From positions 157,175,494 to 157,239,493 of the forward strand of contig CM070899.1 in NCBI GenBank assembly GCA_036417435.1: 64,000 nucleotides of DNA, in the 5' to 3' direction. Source of the stretch: Inia geoffrensis. Lineage: Eukaryota; Chordata; Mammalia; Artiodactyla; Iniidae. The first letter of the stretch is position 1. The number at the start of each line of letters is the position of its first letter. Positions 10,501-22,009 of this stretch are shown piece after piece. The notes under the pieces were generated by a model that searched no databases, was not told where the DNA came from, and worked only from the letters and a program-made list of their open reading frames with translations. Made by a program: the position numbers and the translations under genes.

Positions 10501-12940
10501 CCTGGAGTGCAGAGGAGGGGGCCGGCATCCTCTGACCCCTGCTCCCCTGTTCCCATGGCCTCAAGAGTGCAAGTTCCTCGGCGAGGGTGCACACAGCCCA
10601 CCAGCTGTGATCTGAGCGGTGTCTTCTCTGAGCCTGTGCGGGCCTCCAAAAGCCCCTTTGCCACTCTCTCCCTGTCAACCCCTCTGGCCCAGAGTCTGCA
10701 AAGAGGGAGAGAGAAGGTAGGGTCTGGTGGGTCTGCAGCAGTCAGCTGGGCTGGAGTCTTCAGGACCAGTTCTTTGTAACCAACCAGGGTGCAGAGCACT
10801 TCCTGAAATATGCGGTTCTCCTCCCCCAGTGTCACATAGGGTCACCCACAGGGTTTTTTTTCCCTGCGGTGCTCCGAGACACCACCCTAGTGCCCTGTCC
10901 AGGACAGGGCGCCCCTGCTGGAGGCCTGGGGACTGTACAGGGGGCTCCCTGAAGCTGCCACCACTCCCTCGCGAGGTGGCCACAAGCTTGGGACCTCACA
11001 GCCCCCTTCTCCCACCTTCTCAAAGCCCAAAGTTTCTGGGTCTCACTCCTCAAAGTTCTTCCTCTGAATCCGAAGCCTACAACTAAATTTAAGTCTCAGG
11101 CTGCCACATGCAGGGTTCTTGAAGGTAGCCATGGGAGGGGGCCCAGAGAGGGGCTGCCCGGGAGCCCAGGTGCTGCCCCAGTAGAACGCCCGAGCCCCCG
11201 GGGAGGGTCTGCTGGGAAGACACCACCTGAGCCATCATCTTCCATCCCACCCGTGACTGGGGGATAGAACCAGAGGAGAGAACAGCTCAGAAACCTGCTA
11301 CAACAGTGGGGTTTCGGTTCAGCCAGCGTTTGGGGAACCTCGGCTCCGTGCCAGGACAGTGGCACCAAAAGGAACGGGAGCCAGATGCAACGGGACAGAA
11401 CTGATTCCTAGATCTCCAGCCTGCCTGAGGGCAAGGGGAAGTTCTGGAGGCCTGGAGAGGGCAGGAAGCTGCGCTGGGTGGTGGGAGGGAGAGGGAGCAG
11501 TGCAGAAAGGGTGGCTGCAGCTCGGAGGGTGCAGGGCAGGAATCTGAGCATTACGTGCAAAGGAACCCTTTCACATCCCCAGCCGAGGGTGACAGGCACA
11601 GGCCAGAGTTCCGGGAAGATTGCACCAGTGGTGCTGGCAGCATTTGAAAGAGGGGTTGCCGTGGCCTTCTAGGGGGATTCACGTGGGCCTTTCTGAGTGA
11701 TGGAGTCAATGTGGGGTAAGTGAAGAGATCCTGGGAGGACAGTCACCTATAAGTAGAAATGCAATCCCCGGTTCTCAACCTCGCTGGGTGAGGGATGCCG
11801 CCGACACTACAGAATGAGCTGTGGGATAAACATTTCCACAGTCCCCAGGGTCTTCGTGCTTAGGCCAGGTTTTCTAGAGCAGGAGAAATTCAGCAAACAG
11901 AAAAAAAGCCTATGCACCATTTAGGTCTTTTGCAAATAACCAATTCTAGCTGGCTTTACACAAAAAGAGGAACTTAAGGCAAGAAAGCCACACTGGAGTT
12001 TCTAAGAGCCCAAGGGCAGGGTGCGGCAGCCTCGCCAACCTCGGCCTGGGGCATCTTGGGATACAGGGTCTCCCCACCCCTTCAGGGGGGCTCTCTCTAC
12101 AGGGCGTGGTCTGCCCAGACCCCACTGTACAAAATGACGGCCCCCAGATCTCCCTCAAGTTTACTCTGCAAAATGAGCTGGGGTCTCCTGGGGCCAGTTC
12201 CATCCTCCCGACGAGGGGCTCTGGTGGTCCTGGCTTGGATCTGGCTCTTGTCTCCTGGGCCAATCAGTGGCGCTGGTGTGGTGGCAAAGTCTCACCGGGG
12301 ACACTACTGTCTTTACAAGCAGAACTATTTTACCCCCCCAGCAAAATCCTACCTGAAACTAAATACGCCGGGGGCATCCCTGGAGACGGCAGGCAGATGG
12401 CACCAGGGCGCTCAGCGTCTGCCGTGCTCACCTCCTTCCCTCCATGAACCCCAAACAAACCTTCAGAGCCCGTTTGAGAAATAAACAGGTCTTCCCTCCC
12501 TCAACACAGAGCTTTCCCTCCTCCCCCAGGCTGCTGTCACCTCTCCTCCTCAACAGTGCACACCTCCTGGGTCCCAGGGGGCACCCCAGCCTCCCCGGGG
12601 GTCTGCAAGGACCGCGGGTACCAGGAACAGGAGCTTGGAAATAGCAGCTCTGGGTGACAAATGGAGGGTCTGGTGGTGAGAGGGGTCAAGGGCGTGCCTA
12701 GCACGCTGGCGGATGGCTCCTCCATCCCTGCCCCTTCCAGAAGCCTCCTTCTGCCTGGGCTCCTGCAAGGCCTAGGGGCCCAGAGCTCGCCCCTCCCTGG
12801 GCCAGCTGCACAGACCACAGTCAGGGGTCCCCTGGTTTCCCACCGCCACTGGCCCATGCAGGTCCTCTCATGAACCAGCAGTTAGACGGAGGAAACAACT
12901 TGCAGAGAAGCGAAAGGAAAATGAGGCAAACGGTACCAGC
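7545..12940. other. GC-rich unique sequence, no gene recognised
   Basis: Over 5 kb with many overlapping short open frames on both strands, none with a recognisable domain or a convincing exon structure. A GT-rich run lies at 8290-8345. About 11770-11800 carries 'ggttctcaacct', reminiscent of a hAT MER20-type end, too short to call. An intron or intergenic spacer is the simplest reading. Confidence 0.5.
8290..8345. repeat. Degenerate (TG)n simple repeat
   Basis: Interrupted TG/TGCG dinucleotides such as 'tgtgtgtgtgtgcgtgcgtg' continue for about 55 bases. The cysteine- and valine-rich open frames on both strands here are artefacts of it. Confidence 0.85.
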
Positions 12941-12944
12941 TCCT

Positions 12945-13110
12945 CTGCTCTATGTCAGGTCACTTACATTATCCAATGAATCCCTACAATAACCCACATC
13001 TTTATGAACGAGTAGACCAGAGCCTGGAGCAGATCAAGCCCCCAAGGTCGCATAGCTGGTACATGGCTGAGCAGGAAGTTTAACCCAGATGCTCACGACT
13101 CTAAAGCCCT
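12945..13110 (-). mobile_element. MIR SINE fragment
   Basis: Read on the plus strand, it shows the reversed MIR order: 'cttacattatccaatgaatc', then a 'caaggtcgcatagctggta' core, then 'taacccagatgctc'. MIR is an ancient tRNA-derived SINE shared by all mammals. The copy is diverged and partial, as expected. Confidence 0.75.
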
Positions 13111-13114
13111 CACT

Positions 13115-13603
13115 TTCTGCAGTACCGCGTCCAGAGTGACATGAGCTGTCAGCGCCCAGCGGAGAACCGGAGCCCTGGGTCCCATTCACCGTCACCTCGT
13201 GCACACGGTGAGTGCGTCGTCTGGATTAGTTGACTCTAACCATGTCTCTCCCTGCTTGGAACCCTACAAGAGCCCCCCGTGCTGTGCAAACATGCCACAC
13301 GCCTAGGTAGGGGGGTCGGGCCGCTGTCTGCCACGTCTGTGCTGCTTGTCAAGAGCTTACCTGCAGCCTCACAGATGAGTCCGTTCTGCACGTGACACAC
13401 CCACCCTGCCCAGTGCCTTGCACTGCTCTCATCCTTCTCCCCGACCCCGATGGATGAACTCCTCCCCAGGCCATACTCCCTGGCATCTCCACACACCTGC
13501 AGTTCCCTCTTCCCAGAGAGCCCTTCGCTCTCTGCAACCACGGCTGCACCCTCAGTCCCTTGAGCTTGCTGTGGTATCCGGGCCTGTTACGGGCCAAATG
13601 GGC
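13115..13603. other. Unique sequence, nothing recognised
   Basis: The segment lies between a MIR and an MLT1-type LTR. I see no exon, RNA gene or repeat that I can name. Confidence 0.5.
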
Positions 13604-13990
13604 TGTGATGGACTGAATTGTTTCCTCCCCCCAAATTCAGAGGTTGAGGTCCCAACCCCCAGTACTTCACAGCGTGATCGTATTTAGAGATGGGGCCTCT
13701 AAAGAAGAAATTAAGGTTAAATGAGGTCACCACAGTGGGCCTTATCCAATCTGACCAGTGTCCTTATGAAAAGGAGAGATTAAGACACAGACACATGCAG
13801 AGGGACGACCACGTGAGGACACGGGGAAAAGACGGGGCCATCTTCTCCAAGAAGCCAAGAAAACCAACCCTGCTCACACTTTACTCTTGGACTTCTGGCC
13901 TCCAAAATTGTGACAAAATTAATTTCTGTTGTTTAATTCACCGAGTCTGTGGCACTTTGTTATGGAAGCCCTGGCAGACTCATCCTACAC
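13604..13990 (+). mobile_element. Solo LTR, MLT1-type (ERVL-MaLR)
   Basis: The unit runs from 'tgtgatggactgaattgttt' to 'cagactcatcctaca', close to 390 bp. It has the usual MLT1 landmarks in order: 'ccaacccccagtactt', 'ttaaatgaggtcac', 'ccagtgtccttatgaaaag', and 'aatttctgttgtttaattca' near the 3' end. MaLR elements are non-autonomous relatives of ERVL. No internal sequence remains. Confidence 0.8.
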
Positions 13991-15394
13991 AGAGAGGTGT
14001 TTAGAAGGTCTGTGCGCAGGGCCCCGGGCACACAGGGTGGGGAGGGGCTCTGGGGCCAGTCTCAGAGAAGGCGGTGGAACCTGTTCAAACACGGGTGGGT
14101 AGGGGGTTGCTCAGGGTGCTTGGGAAAATTGTGTCACCTTTCTTGGCCTCAACACTGCTCATCTCACAGAGCTGGGGTCACATCCAAGACAATGCCGGGG
14201 AAAGCCCTGCAAAGTCTGCAAATCACCTTTCAAACGTTCGTTTCTCTTCCTCCTGTTACAGCAACCACCCAAGTTAGCAAAATGCACAGAATACGACACT
14301 GAAACACAAGAGGTGGCCGGTGCCCTGATTTGTGAGTCCTGCAAAGACATGTGTCACGGCTGCCACTCCTCGGGGTCACACCAGCGGGGGGCCCTCCTGA
14401 CTCTTCAGACCCAGCGGCCGAGCTGCTCTGCTCCCCCTGTGAGCCTGGGCTCCTGCAGTGGGCCAGGCAAAGGGCGCACAGGGACCACCAAGATCTGGTC
14501 CTACCCCCGGAGGGACTCTGGCTTCCGAGGCATCTGGGGTGATCGGCCTTCTGGTTTGCTGGGACTGAGAGGGTTCCTGGGCTCAGGACTTGGGAAACAA
14601 AGTGCCAGACAAATGCATAGAAAACTCTAGAAGCAGCTGGCCTGGAAGAATGGTGAACCTGCTGAAGACATAACTTTGGCATCAGCAGGAGCCCACACCT
14701 CTGGGGCCGGGGTGGTCCTGAGGATGCCCTGCAGCCGTGTGTGTTGCTGCTTCTCCTACGAGCCCAGGGATCCAGGGGTGGGCGTGGGAGGGGACTCCTC
14801 AAAGTGTAACACCAAATAACCCCCTCACTGAGTACTTGCTGCCCACCCTTGCAACTTGCAGCGTCATTGGTTTGCTAGCCTTGGTCCCCGGGGGGTGGGG
14901 CAACCCTCTCCGAGTACAGAAGACCAGAGTCCTGCTGAGTGGGCAGCGGAGACTGACACTGGCTGTGTTGGAATCCTCAGGCTCCTTCACCAACAGGCGA
15001 AGAAGGGGGACCTTGTACTGCCTGGGGGGGTATCCATCCCGATCACCAAGGGGAGGCTGGGAGCTGCTATGCACAGAGGCAGGAAGACCCGGTCTGGGAG
15101 TCACGGGAGGCTCTGGGGCGCCTCTCAGGGCTCCCTGTCCAACTGTAGAGTCAGGCAGAAGGTCCAACCACAACCAAAGCAGGAGGCAAGCCTTCCCAGG
15201 TGAAGCTGAGTGAGCCCCCAGGTGAAGGGCTCCATCAGCTGTGGTGTAGACCTGGGTGGCCCTGGAGCCTGGGGGGTCCTGGCCACCAAAGGGCCTCAGG
15301 ACTAGTTATAGAAACAAAAACCAGCTGCCATGGGACATGCTCTTTCTTGCTTGCTGTGTATAGACTATTTTGCCTCCTCCTTTTCCTATTTTTA
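13991..15394. other. Unique sequence, no gene recognised
   Basis: Open frames of 105-190 codons overlap on both strands without any domain. No polyadenylation signal or convincing splice pair was seen. Confidence 0.5.
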
Positions 15395-16290
15395 AAATTT
15401 TGGTAAACTTTTTATTGAACTATAACATAAATACAGAAAAGTACACAAACGCAAAGTGTACAGCCAGGGGCACACAGGTGAAGACATCTGTGTATCCACA
15501 CCCAGATCAAGACACGAATGTGGGGGAGGGATAAATTAGTAGTTTGGGATTAACAGATACACACTACCATGTATAAAATAGATAAACAAGGATCTACTGC
15601 ATAGTACAGAGAACTACACTCAGTATTTTGTAATAACCTATAAGGGAAAGAATCTGAAAAAAATAGATATATGTGTACGTATAACTGAATCACTTTGCTA
15701 TACACCTGAAGCCAACACAACATTGTAAATCAACTATACTTCAATAAAAACAAATTAATTAGTCTAAAAAAGACAGAACATGGCCAGCACCCAGAGGCTT
15801 CCCTGAGGACCCACTCCCCAAAAGGTAACTACTGCTACCAAAGGGTTTTGCCTATTTTGAACTTCATACGCATGAACTCGGGCAGTCTATACTCTAAGGT
15901 AGGAGCTGGCTTCTTTCACTCAACTCAGTGTGTATAAGATTCATCAACGTTGTGTGTCGTATGTAGATTGCTCACACTTCTTGCTGTGAAGGTTCTTTCT
16001 GTGCAGATACAAGCATTTGCTTATCTCTTCTACTGGTGATGGTTATTTGGGTGGTTTCCAGTGTTTGGTTATTGCCGAGTGCTGCTTACATGTCTTTTGG
16101 TGACATACATAAGCGTTTCTGTTGCATACGTTCCTAGGAGTGGAGCTGCTGGGTGGCAGGTGTGTCTGTACTCAGCTTCGGTGATAAACACCTGTTTTCC
16201 AAAGTGATGTTGCCAAGTTGCACTCCTCCCAGGAGTGTGTGAGCTCTGCTTTTTCCAGACCCTCCGCAATGCTCAGGAATCTGCCTTTTT
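15395..16290 (-). mobile_element. Old L1 3' region, minus strand, interrupted
   Basis: On the plus strand the text runs 'aactttttattgaactataa' through 'gtggtttccagtgtttggtt' and 'aggagtggagctgctgggtg', the reversed 3' UTR of an old mammalian L1. It is split by a younger L1 tail at 15521-15769. The flanks rejoin cleanly across that insertion. Confidence 0.75.
15521..15769 (+). mobile_element. L1 3' end (cetartiodactyl type) nested in an older L1
   Basis: The copy starts 'tgggggagggataaattagt' and ends 'tcaactatacttcaataaaa' plus an A/T-rich tail, the terminal 3' UTR of recent cetartiodactyl L1s. It is severely 5' truncated. Similar stretches, 'aagacacgaatg' before and 'aagacagaacatg' after, look like a slightly decayed target-site duplication. 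Confidence 0.85.
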
Positions 16291-17083
16291 TATTTTAGCC
16301 TGTTTGATGGGCGGGTGTTTTTTTTGTTTTTGTTTTTGTTTTTCACTTCTCTCTCTCTCTTCTTTCTTGCACAGCTTTATTGAGATATAATGTATGCATT
16401 TAAATTATCCAATTAAATAGATTTTAGTTTCTTCGAACAGTTATACAGTCACCACCACAATTTTAGAATATTTTCATCACCTTGAAAGAAGCCCCAAACC
16501 CTTTAGCTATCACCCTCAACATCCTATGCCTCCCAGTGCCTGGCAACCACTAATCTATTTTGTCTCTATAGACTTGCCTATTCTGGACATTTCCTATAAA
16601 AGGAATTATATAATATACGGTCTTTTGTGACTAGTTTCTTTCAATTAGCTTGGTATTTTCAAGGTTCATCCATGATGTATCATGTATTAGTACTTAATTC
16701 CTTCTTATGGCCAAGAAATAGTCCATTGCATGAATAGACTGCGTTTTGTTTATCCATTCACCATTTTAAAACATTTGAGTTGTGCCCACTTTTTGACTCT
16801 TATGGATAAAGCTGCTCTGAAATTCATATGCAAATTGTTGTGTAGACATATATTTTCGTTTCTCTTGGGTAGATACTGAAGAGCAGAATTGCTGGGTCAA
16901 ATGGTAACTCTGGGTTTAACTTTTGAGGAACTTCCAGACTCTTTTCCAAAGTGTCTGCATCACTTAGCATTCCCACTGGCAAGGTATATGAGCTCTGATT
17001 TCTCTGCATTCGCACCAGACATCCTCATGTGTGAAGGGGCATTTGTTTTGGTTTTGATGTTTTATTTTTTTAAAATAATACTC

Positions 17084-17122
17084 TTTCTTTCTTTCTTTTT
17101 CTTTCTTTCCTTTTTTTTTTTT
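17084..17122. repeat. (TTTC)n / poly-T simple repeat
   Basis: A run of TTTC units followed by about 15 T. It may include part of the 3' tail region of the adjacent minus-strand SINE. Confidence 0.8.
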
Positions 17123-17149
17123 TGATGTTGGGTGTAGGAGTTTATTAAT

Positions 17150-17426
17150 TAATTAATTTATTTTTGCTGTGTTGGGTCTTTGTTTCTGTGCGAGGGCTTT
17201 CTCTAGTTGTGGCAAGCGGGGGCCACTCTTCATTGTGGTGCGCGGTCCTCTCACTGTCGCGGCCTCTCTTGTTGTGGAGCACAGGCTCCAGACACGCAGG
17301 CTCAGTAGTTGTGGCTCACGGGCCTAGTTGCTCTGTGGCATGTGGGGTCTTCCCGGACCAGGGCTTGAACCCATGTCCCCTGCATTAGCAGGCAGATTCT
17401 CAAACACTGCACCACCAGGGAAGCCC
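17150..17426 (-). mobile_element. CHR-family SINE, CHR-1-like longer form, minus orientation
   Basis: Reversed order: an AT-rich tail, then 'gctgtgttgggtctttgttt', the repeated 'caggctcagtagttgtggct' body, and the tRNA-like end 'caccaccagggaagccc'. 'ttgatgtttta' near 17053 and 'ctgctgtttta' at 17427 may be a decayed target-site duplication. The 'actactgagcc' body distinguishes it from the GC-rich form at 5.7 kb. Confidence 0.88.
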
Positions 17427-17789
17427 TGCTGTTTTAATTGGTGTTTCCTAGACGACTTGTGTAGTTGAGCACTTTCTCATGTTTATTGGCCACTAGGACA
17501 CACTCTTGCAAAGCGCACCCCCCCAAAACTTCAACCACTTTTCTCTGTTGGATTGCCTGCCATCTTCTGTTGATTTCTAGGAGCTCTTTATGTCTCTGGC
17601 TATGAGTCTTCCGTCAAATATATGTGTTGCAAACATCTTCTCACAGCTGTGTCTTGCCTTTTCACTCTCTCATGGAATCTTTTGAACAGAAGTTCTTCAT
17701 TTTAATATAGTCAGCCTGCTTTATCCATTTCCCCTTCCTTTCTTCCCTTCCTCCTCATCTTCTTCTTCATCTTCCTTTTTGTAGTCTCT

Positions 17790-19080
17790 TCAGGGAACTG
17801 CCATCCCCCAGTCCTTGTAGACATCCATTTTACCATATGGCCAAGTACCGTGGCACTGTCCCATTCCAAGCCTAACTTTCAATGGTGGTCCCTCCCAGGC
17901 AGCCCTGGGCAATGACTGAGTACCACCCATATGGTGCGGTGAAGTGTTCCACTGTCCACCTGCAGTGAGCCCGTCCCTGTATTCAAGCTCAAACAGGTGA
18001 CTAACCCCATCACAGACCCCACTTGGAGGGCTTGGCTGAATCAGCCTGGGCTCAGTCAGAAAAACGGAAACCACTCTAGGTATTTGCCACAGAGGGAAGT
18101 AAGACAAAGAACTGGTTACAAAGGCGTGGAAGGATGGAAGAGTGAAAGGGAGAAAGAGAGGACCAGCAAACCCAAGGGAGAAGGGATGGTATCAAATATA
18201 AAAAGCATTAGTACCACAGCCACAATATTTGTTTTTGAACTGGACTTGACTCATACAATGGAATCTCTTTAGCTCCTATATACCTGAAAATTTACCAATA
18301 ACTCTTGGGGATCCTTTCCACAGTATGAGCATTCTTAACCAATGAACGTGCTCACAGCAAACACGTGAAAAGACTTTCCTCTGAAGTTTCTCCATCCTTT
18401 AATATGCCGAGCATCCCCCAGCTCTGGCATCCCCCAGATGATGGCAAGAAGCAAAAATCATGCCTCACAACATGACAGATGGCACACACCACCTTCAAAA
18501 AGTAGTTAAGTGTGATGTTCAATTACGAAGGAGTGGAGTTGTGGGTGGTAAAAGGAGCCAGATTTGTTCTGCCTGAGAGAAGATGCTGGGTGTAAGTTTC
18601 ACTGGCCTGGTGAGCTGCAGTGCATCTAGTTACAGAACCACTTGCCAGGCACTCAGCTGTCTTGGGGTGACTACGTGTGCTGTTTTGAACAGCTCTAGAC
18701 AAAGTGAATAGATTCAATGTTATTATCTCCAGTTTGGTTCACAGTGAGAGTACAAGGGGCTGAAACAGTGACAGAAACGAACAAATATATTTAAAAGACG
18801 TATATTAAGAAGCCACATCCATGAAATAATCTATGGTTTCAGATCATTCAATATTCTATGCAATGAATATGAGCACTAGAGCAGGGGTCTGGGTAGCCGG
18901 AGCCAAAGCACTTCCGTTTGGACCTCACACTCACACTGCTCTGTGAAAGGAAGCTGCAAGGACTCAGTGTGCTTCTAGACACTACAGTCTTGGATGTGGA
19001 GCCAGAAATATGGCAGAATATATACTTGTAGAAATTAGAATTTTTAAAAAACACATTGCTTTGTTTGCTAAAAAATTAAA
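17790..19080. other. Unassigned sequence, possibly including old LTR-type repeat
   Basis: No gene is seen. About 18060-18170 ('aaccactctaggtatttgcc' onward) resembles an old dispersed repeat, but I cannot name it. The rest is AT-richer unique DNA. Confidence 0.4.
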
Positions 19081-19146
19081 ATTTAAAAAAGAAGCACTAA
19101 TACCCTCAGGCTAGAGCCCAGAGCTTGCACCTTCTGTTGCCCTGCT

Positions 19147-19214
19147 GGAGAGTCTGGGGCTGGGGGAGAGTCTGGGGCTGGGGGAGAAGCTGGGGCTGGG
19201 GGAGTAGCTGGGGA
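19147..19214. repeat. 18-bp minisatellite, about 3.8 copies
   Basis: Units of 'ggagagtctggggctggg' at 19147-19164 and 19165-19182 are identical. The third and fourth copies carry 'agaagctg' and 'agtagctg' variants. The Pro-rich minus-strand frame across it is an artefact. Confidence 0.9.
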
Positions 19215-20260
19215 CGTCCTGGGTCCGGGTGGAGGCACCTTCATGGCCAGGGCTGCAATTCCTGTGAAGGTGCTGCCTCTGCCAGGGGTCCTGGGGTCCA
19301 TAATCACCTGACCACTGCTGCTACTACTGCCGTCCTATCCAAGCAGACACTTCCTCTTCCCTCTTGCCTCTGAGCTCCAGCTGGGCCTCCTAGAAGGACC
19401 AACCCAGACGCAGTGGGCATGGAGCCCAGGGCAGAGCTCAGAATACACTCGCCAGCACTTCCCACCTGTGCCCATGGGCCCACTCTCAGCTGCATGAAGT
19501 GCTGCTCTCTGGAGGGGCTGGGGCGCCGTCCACACCCCTCTACTTGGTGCCTTAGCTCATCCTCTGTGTGGGTTCATGGACAACTTTCTGCGGAAGGCTT
19601 TGCTAAGCACACGACACTGCAGTGCCTTGAGGCTGCTGGTTTCTGCACATCTTCCTCACTGGAGACAGTTTCCTAAGGGCAGAGGATGTACCCTATTTGC
19701 ACCTGGGCCGTAAACCTTGTGTTTGTTGAATGAATGATTAAATCCAGAATGAAGGAATGAGAGGTCTGCGCTTGGGAAAACTGTGGGTAGGTTGGGGTGT
19801 TTTTTTTTCCTCTGCATAGTATCTTCTTTCCATATTCCCAAGATCATAGATTCCCCAGCATGGCCCTCCCTGCCCCAGTGGGTCCTCCACGTCTGGACCT
19901 GCGTCTGGTATTTGAGGATGTGTGATTGGCACTGTGTTGTCAAGGGGCTATTCCTGAGCCTTGTGGCATAAAACACAGCTGGCTATTTCTAGCCAGGACT
20001 ATTTATAGAGAATTTATGGAAAAATAGTTACTTGTTTGAACAAATTTGGAAAATTCGGGTTTAAGCACCTTAAACATGATTTTTTACTCTCTGAGACAGT
20101 AAATTTCTCAGTATTTTAATATGCTGATGTGACACTCCAGGAAGGGCACAAGTTAGCTGAGTTCTTCAAACTTGTGTAATCAAAAAAAAAAAAAAAAAAG
20201 CTTTCATTTTAGGAATATCTAAGGGTTTGGTAGTTGGTAAAAATCTGACTTTATTTTTAT
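19215..20260. other. Unique sequence, no gene recognised
   Basis: About 1 kb with no recognisable exon. An isolated run of 18 A at about 20181-20198 has no SINE or L1 body attached. It may be an orphan retroposon tail or simple sequence. Confidence 0.5.
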
Positions 20261-20750
20261 TCTTTTAATTTAATTTTTATTTTATATTGGTGTATAGTTG
20301 ATTTACAAAGTTGTGTTAGTTTCAGGTGTACAGAAAAGTGATTCAGTTATATGTATACATGTATCTATTCTTTTTCAGATTCCTTTCCCATATAGGTTAT
20401 TACAGAATATTGAGTAGAGTTCCCTGTGCTATTCGGTAGGTCCTTGTTGTTTATCTATTTTATATATAGTAGTGTGTATATGTTAATCTCAAACTCCTAA
20501 TTTATCCCTCCCCCACCTTTCCCCTTTGATAGCCGTAAGTTTGGTTTCTAAGTCTGTGAGTCTATTTCTGTTTTGTAAATAAGTTCATTTGTATCATATT
20601 TTAGATTCCACATATAAGTGATATCGTATGATATTTGTCTTTCTCTTTCTGACTTACTTCACTTAGTATGATAATATCTAGGTCCATCCATGTTGCTGCA
20701 AATGGCATTCTTGCTTTCTTTTTTTTATGACTGAGTAATATTCCATTGTA

Positions 20751-20829
20751 TTGGGTTGGCCAAAAAGTTCATTCAAGTTTTTCCATAACATCTATGGAAA
20801 AACCCAAACGAGCTTTTTGGTCAACCCAA
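20751..20829. mobile_element. Mariner-type MITE (79 bp, near-perfect palindrome) at a TA target
   Basis: The element begins 'ttgggttggccaaaaagtt', and its other end is the reverse complement with two changes, so the whole copy folds as a hairpin. TA dinucleotides flank it at 20749-20750 and 20830-20831, the hallmark of Tc1/mariner insertion. It codes for nothing and would have been moved by a transposase made elsewhere. The design matches short palindromic derivatives of mariners such as human MADE1. Confidence 0.9.
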
Positions 20830-21035
20830 TATATATATACTACATCTTCTTTACCCATTCATCTGTTGATGGACATTTAGGTTGCTTCCATGTCCTGGCT
20901 ATTGTAAATAGTGCTACTATCCATGCATTGGGGTGCATAGATCATTTTGAATTATGTTTTTCTCCAGATATGTGCTCAGGAATGGAACTGCAGGATCATA
21001 GGTGGTTCTATTTTTAGATTTTTAAGAAACCTCCA

Positions 21036-21302
21036 GGGACTTCCCTGGTGGCGCAGTAGTTAAGAATCCACCTGCCAGTGCAAGGGACAGGGGTTCGAGC
21101 CCTGGTCCGGGAAGATCCCACATGCCGTGGAGCAACTAAGCCCGTGCACCACAACTACTGAGCCTGCGCTCTAGAGCCTGTGAGCCACAACTACTGAAGC
21201 TTGGGCACCTATAGCCCATGGTTCACGACAAGAGAAGCCACTGCAATGAGAAGCCCGTGCACCTCAACCAAGAGTGCACATCAAAAAAAAAAAAAAAAAG
21301 AA
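21036..21302 (+). mobile_element. CHR-family SINE, CHR-1-like, plus orientation
   Basis: The head is 'gggacttccctggtggcgca', with a B-box-like 'ggttcgagccctggtccggg', an 'actactgagcctgcgctcta' body and a 17-A tail. The target-site duplication 'aagaaacctcca' is exact at 21024-21035 and 21304-21315 and lies within the host L1. Confidence 0.93.
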
Positions 21303-21469
21303 AAAGAAACCTCCATACTGTTCTCCATAGTGGCTGCACCAATTAACATTCCCACCAACAGTGTAGGAGTGTTCCCTTCTCTACACACCCTCTCCAGCCT
21401 TTATTGTAATCTGACTTTAAATATATTTATTTTGAAAAATCTTTGAATAGACAACATGGGCACACAATA

Positions 21470-22005
21470 GACACAAACAGAATATTATCCAGCCATAAAA
21501 AAAGAAGGAAATCTTGCCATTTGTGACAACGTGGATGGACCTTAAGGGCGTTATGCTAAGTAAAATAAGTCACACAGAGAAAGATGAATGCCTTATGATC
21601 TCATACGTGAAATCTAAAAAAAAACCCCAAACAAACTAAATTCATAGAAACAGAGAACAGATTGGTGGTTGGCAGAGGCAGGGTGCGGGGTGTGTGTAAA
21701 ACGGGTGAAGGGAGTCGAAAGGCACAGGTTCGCTTATAATATGAACAAATCCTGGGGGTGTAAATGTAAAGCATGGTGACTATAGTTGGTAATGCTGTGG
21801 TGTGTATTTGAAAGCTGCTAAGAGACTAGATCTTGAAAGTTTTCATCACAAGAAAAAAGTTGTAACTACGTATAGTGATGGATGTTATGTAGACTCGTGG
21901 TGACCATTTTGCGATATATACAAATATCGAATCATTATGTTGTTCACCTGAAACTAATATAATGTCATATGCCAATTATATCTCAGTTTTGAAATACAGA
22001 GAAAA
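21470..22005 (+). mobile_element. L1 3' region, plus strand
   Basis: Typical L1 3' UTR text in forward order: 'gaatattatccagccataaa', 'acaacgtggatggacct', 'gatggatgttatgtagac', and a final 'gccaattatatctcagtttt'. It is 5' truncated and of intermediate age. It sits in the opposite orientation to the adjacent L1 at 20.3-21.4 kb. Confidence 0.82.
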
Positions 22006-22009
22006 AAAA

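Larger units (their letters stand above)
16375..17725 (-). mobile_element. Old L1 3' region, minus strand, split by a SINE
   Basis: Reversed L1 3' UTR text appears ('gagatataatgtatgcattt', 'cccagtgcctggcaaccact', 'gctgggtcaaatggtaactc') up to about 17060. It resumes at 17430 ('ttggtgtttcctagacgact') and runs to about 17725. The gap holds a simple TTTC repeat and a CHR SINE. It lies beside another old L1 3' segment of the same strand at 15395-16290, so the two may be separate insertions. Confidence 0.75.
20262..21403 (-). mobile_element. L1 3' region, minus strand, with two nested insertions
   Basis: Reversed L1 3' UTR text runs in three blocks: 20262-20750 (from 'attttatattggtgtatagt'), 20830-21035 (from 'tacatcttctttacccattc') and 21303-21403 ('ctgttctccatagtggctgc'). 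The blocks join in register once a 79-bp MITE and a CHR SINE are removed. The copy is 5' truncated, as usual for L1. Confidence 0.85.

Noticed and set aside
20181..20198. Isolated A run as a processed pseudogene tail
   Set aside because: No coding-like sequence precedes it on either strand, and no flanking duplication was found.
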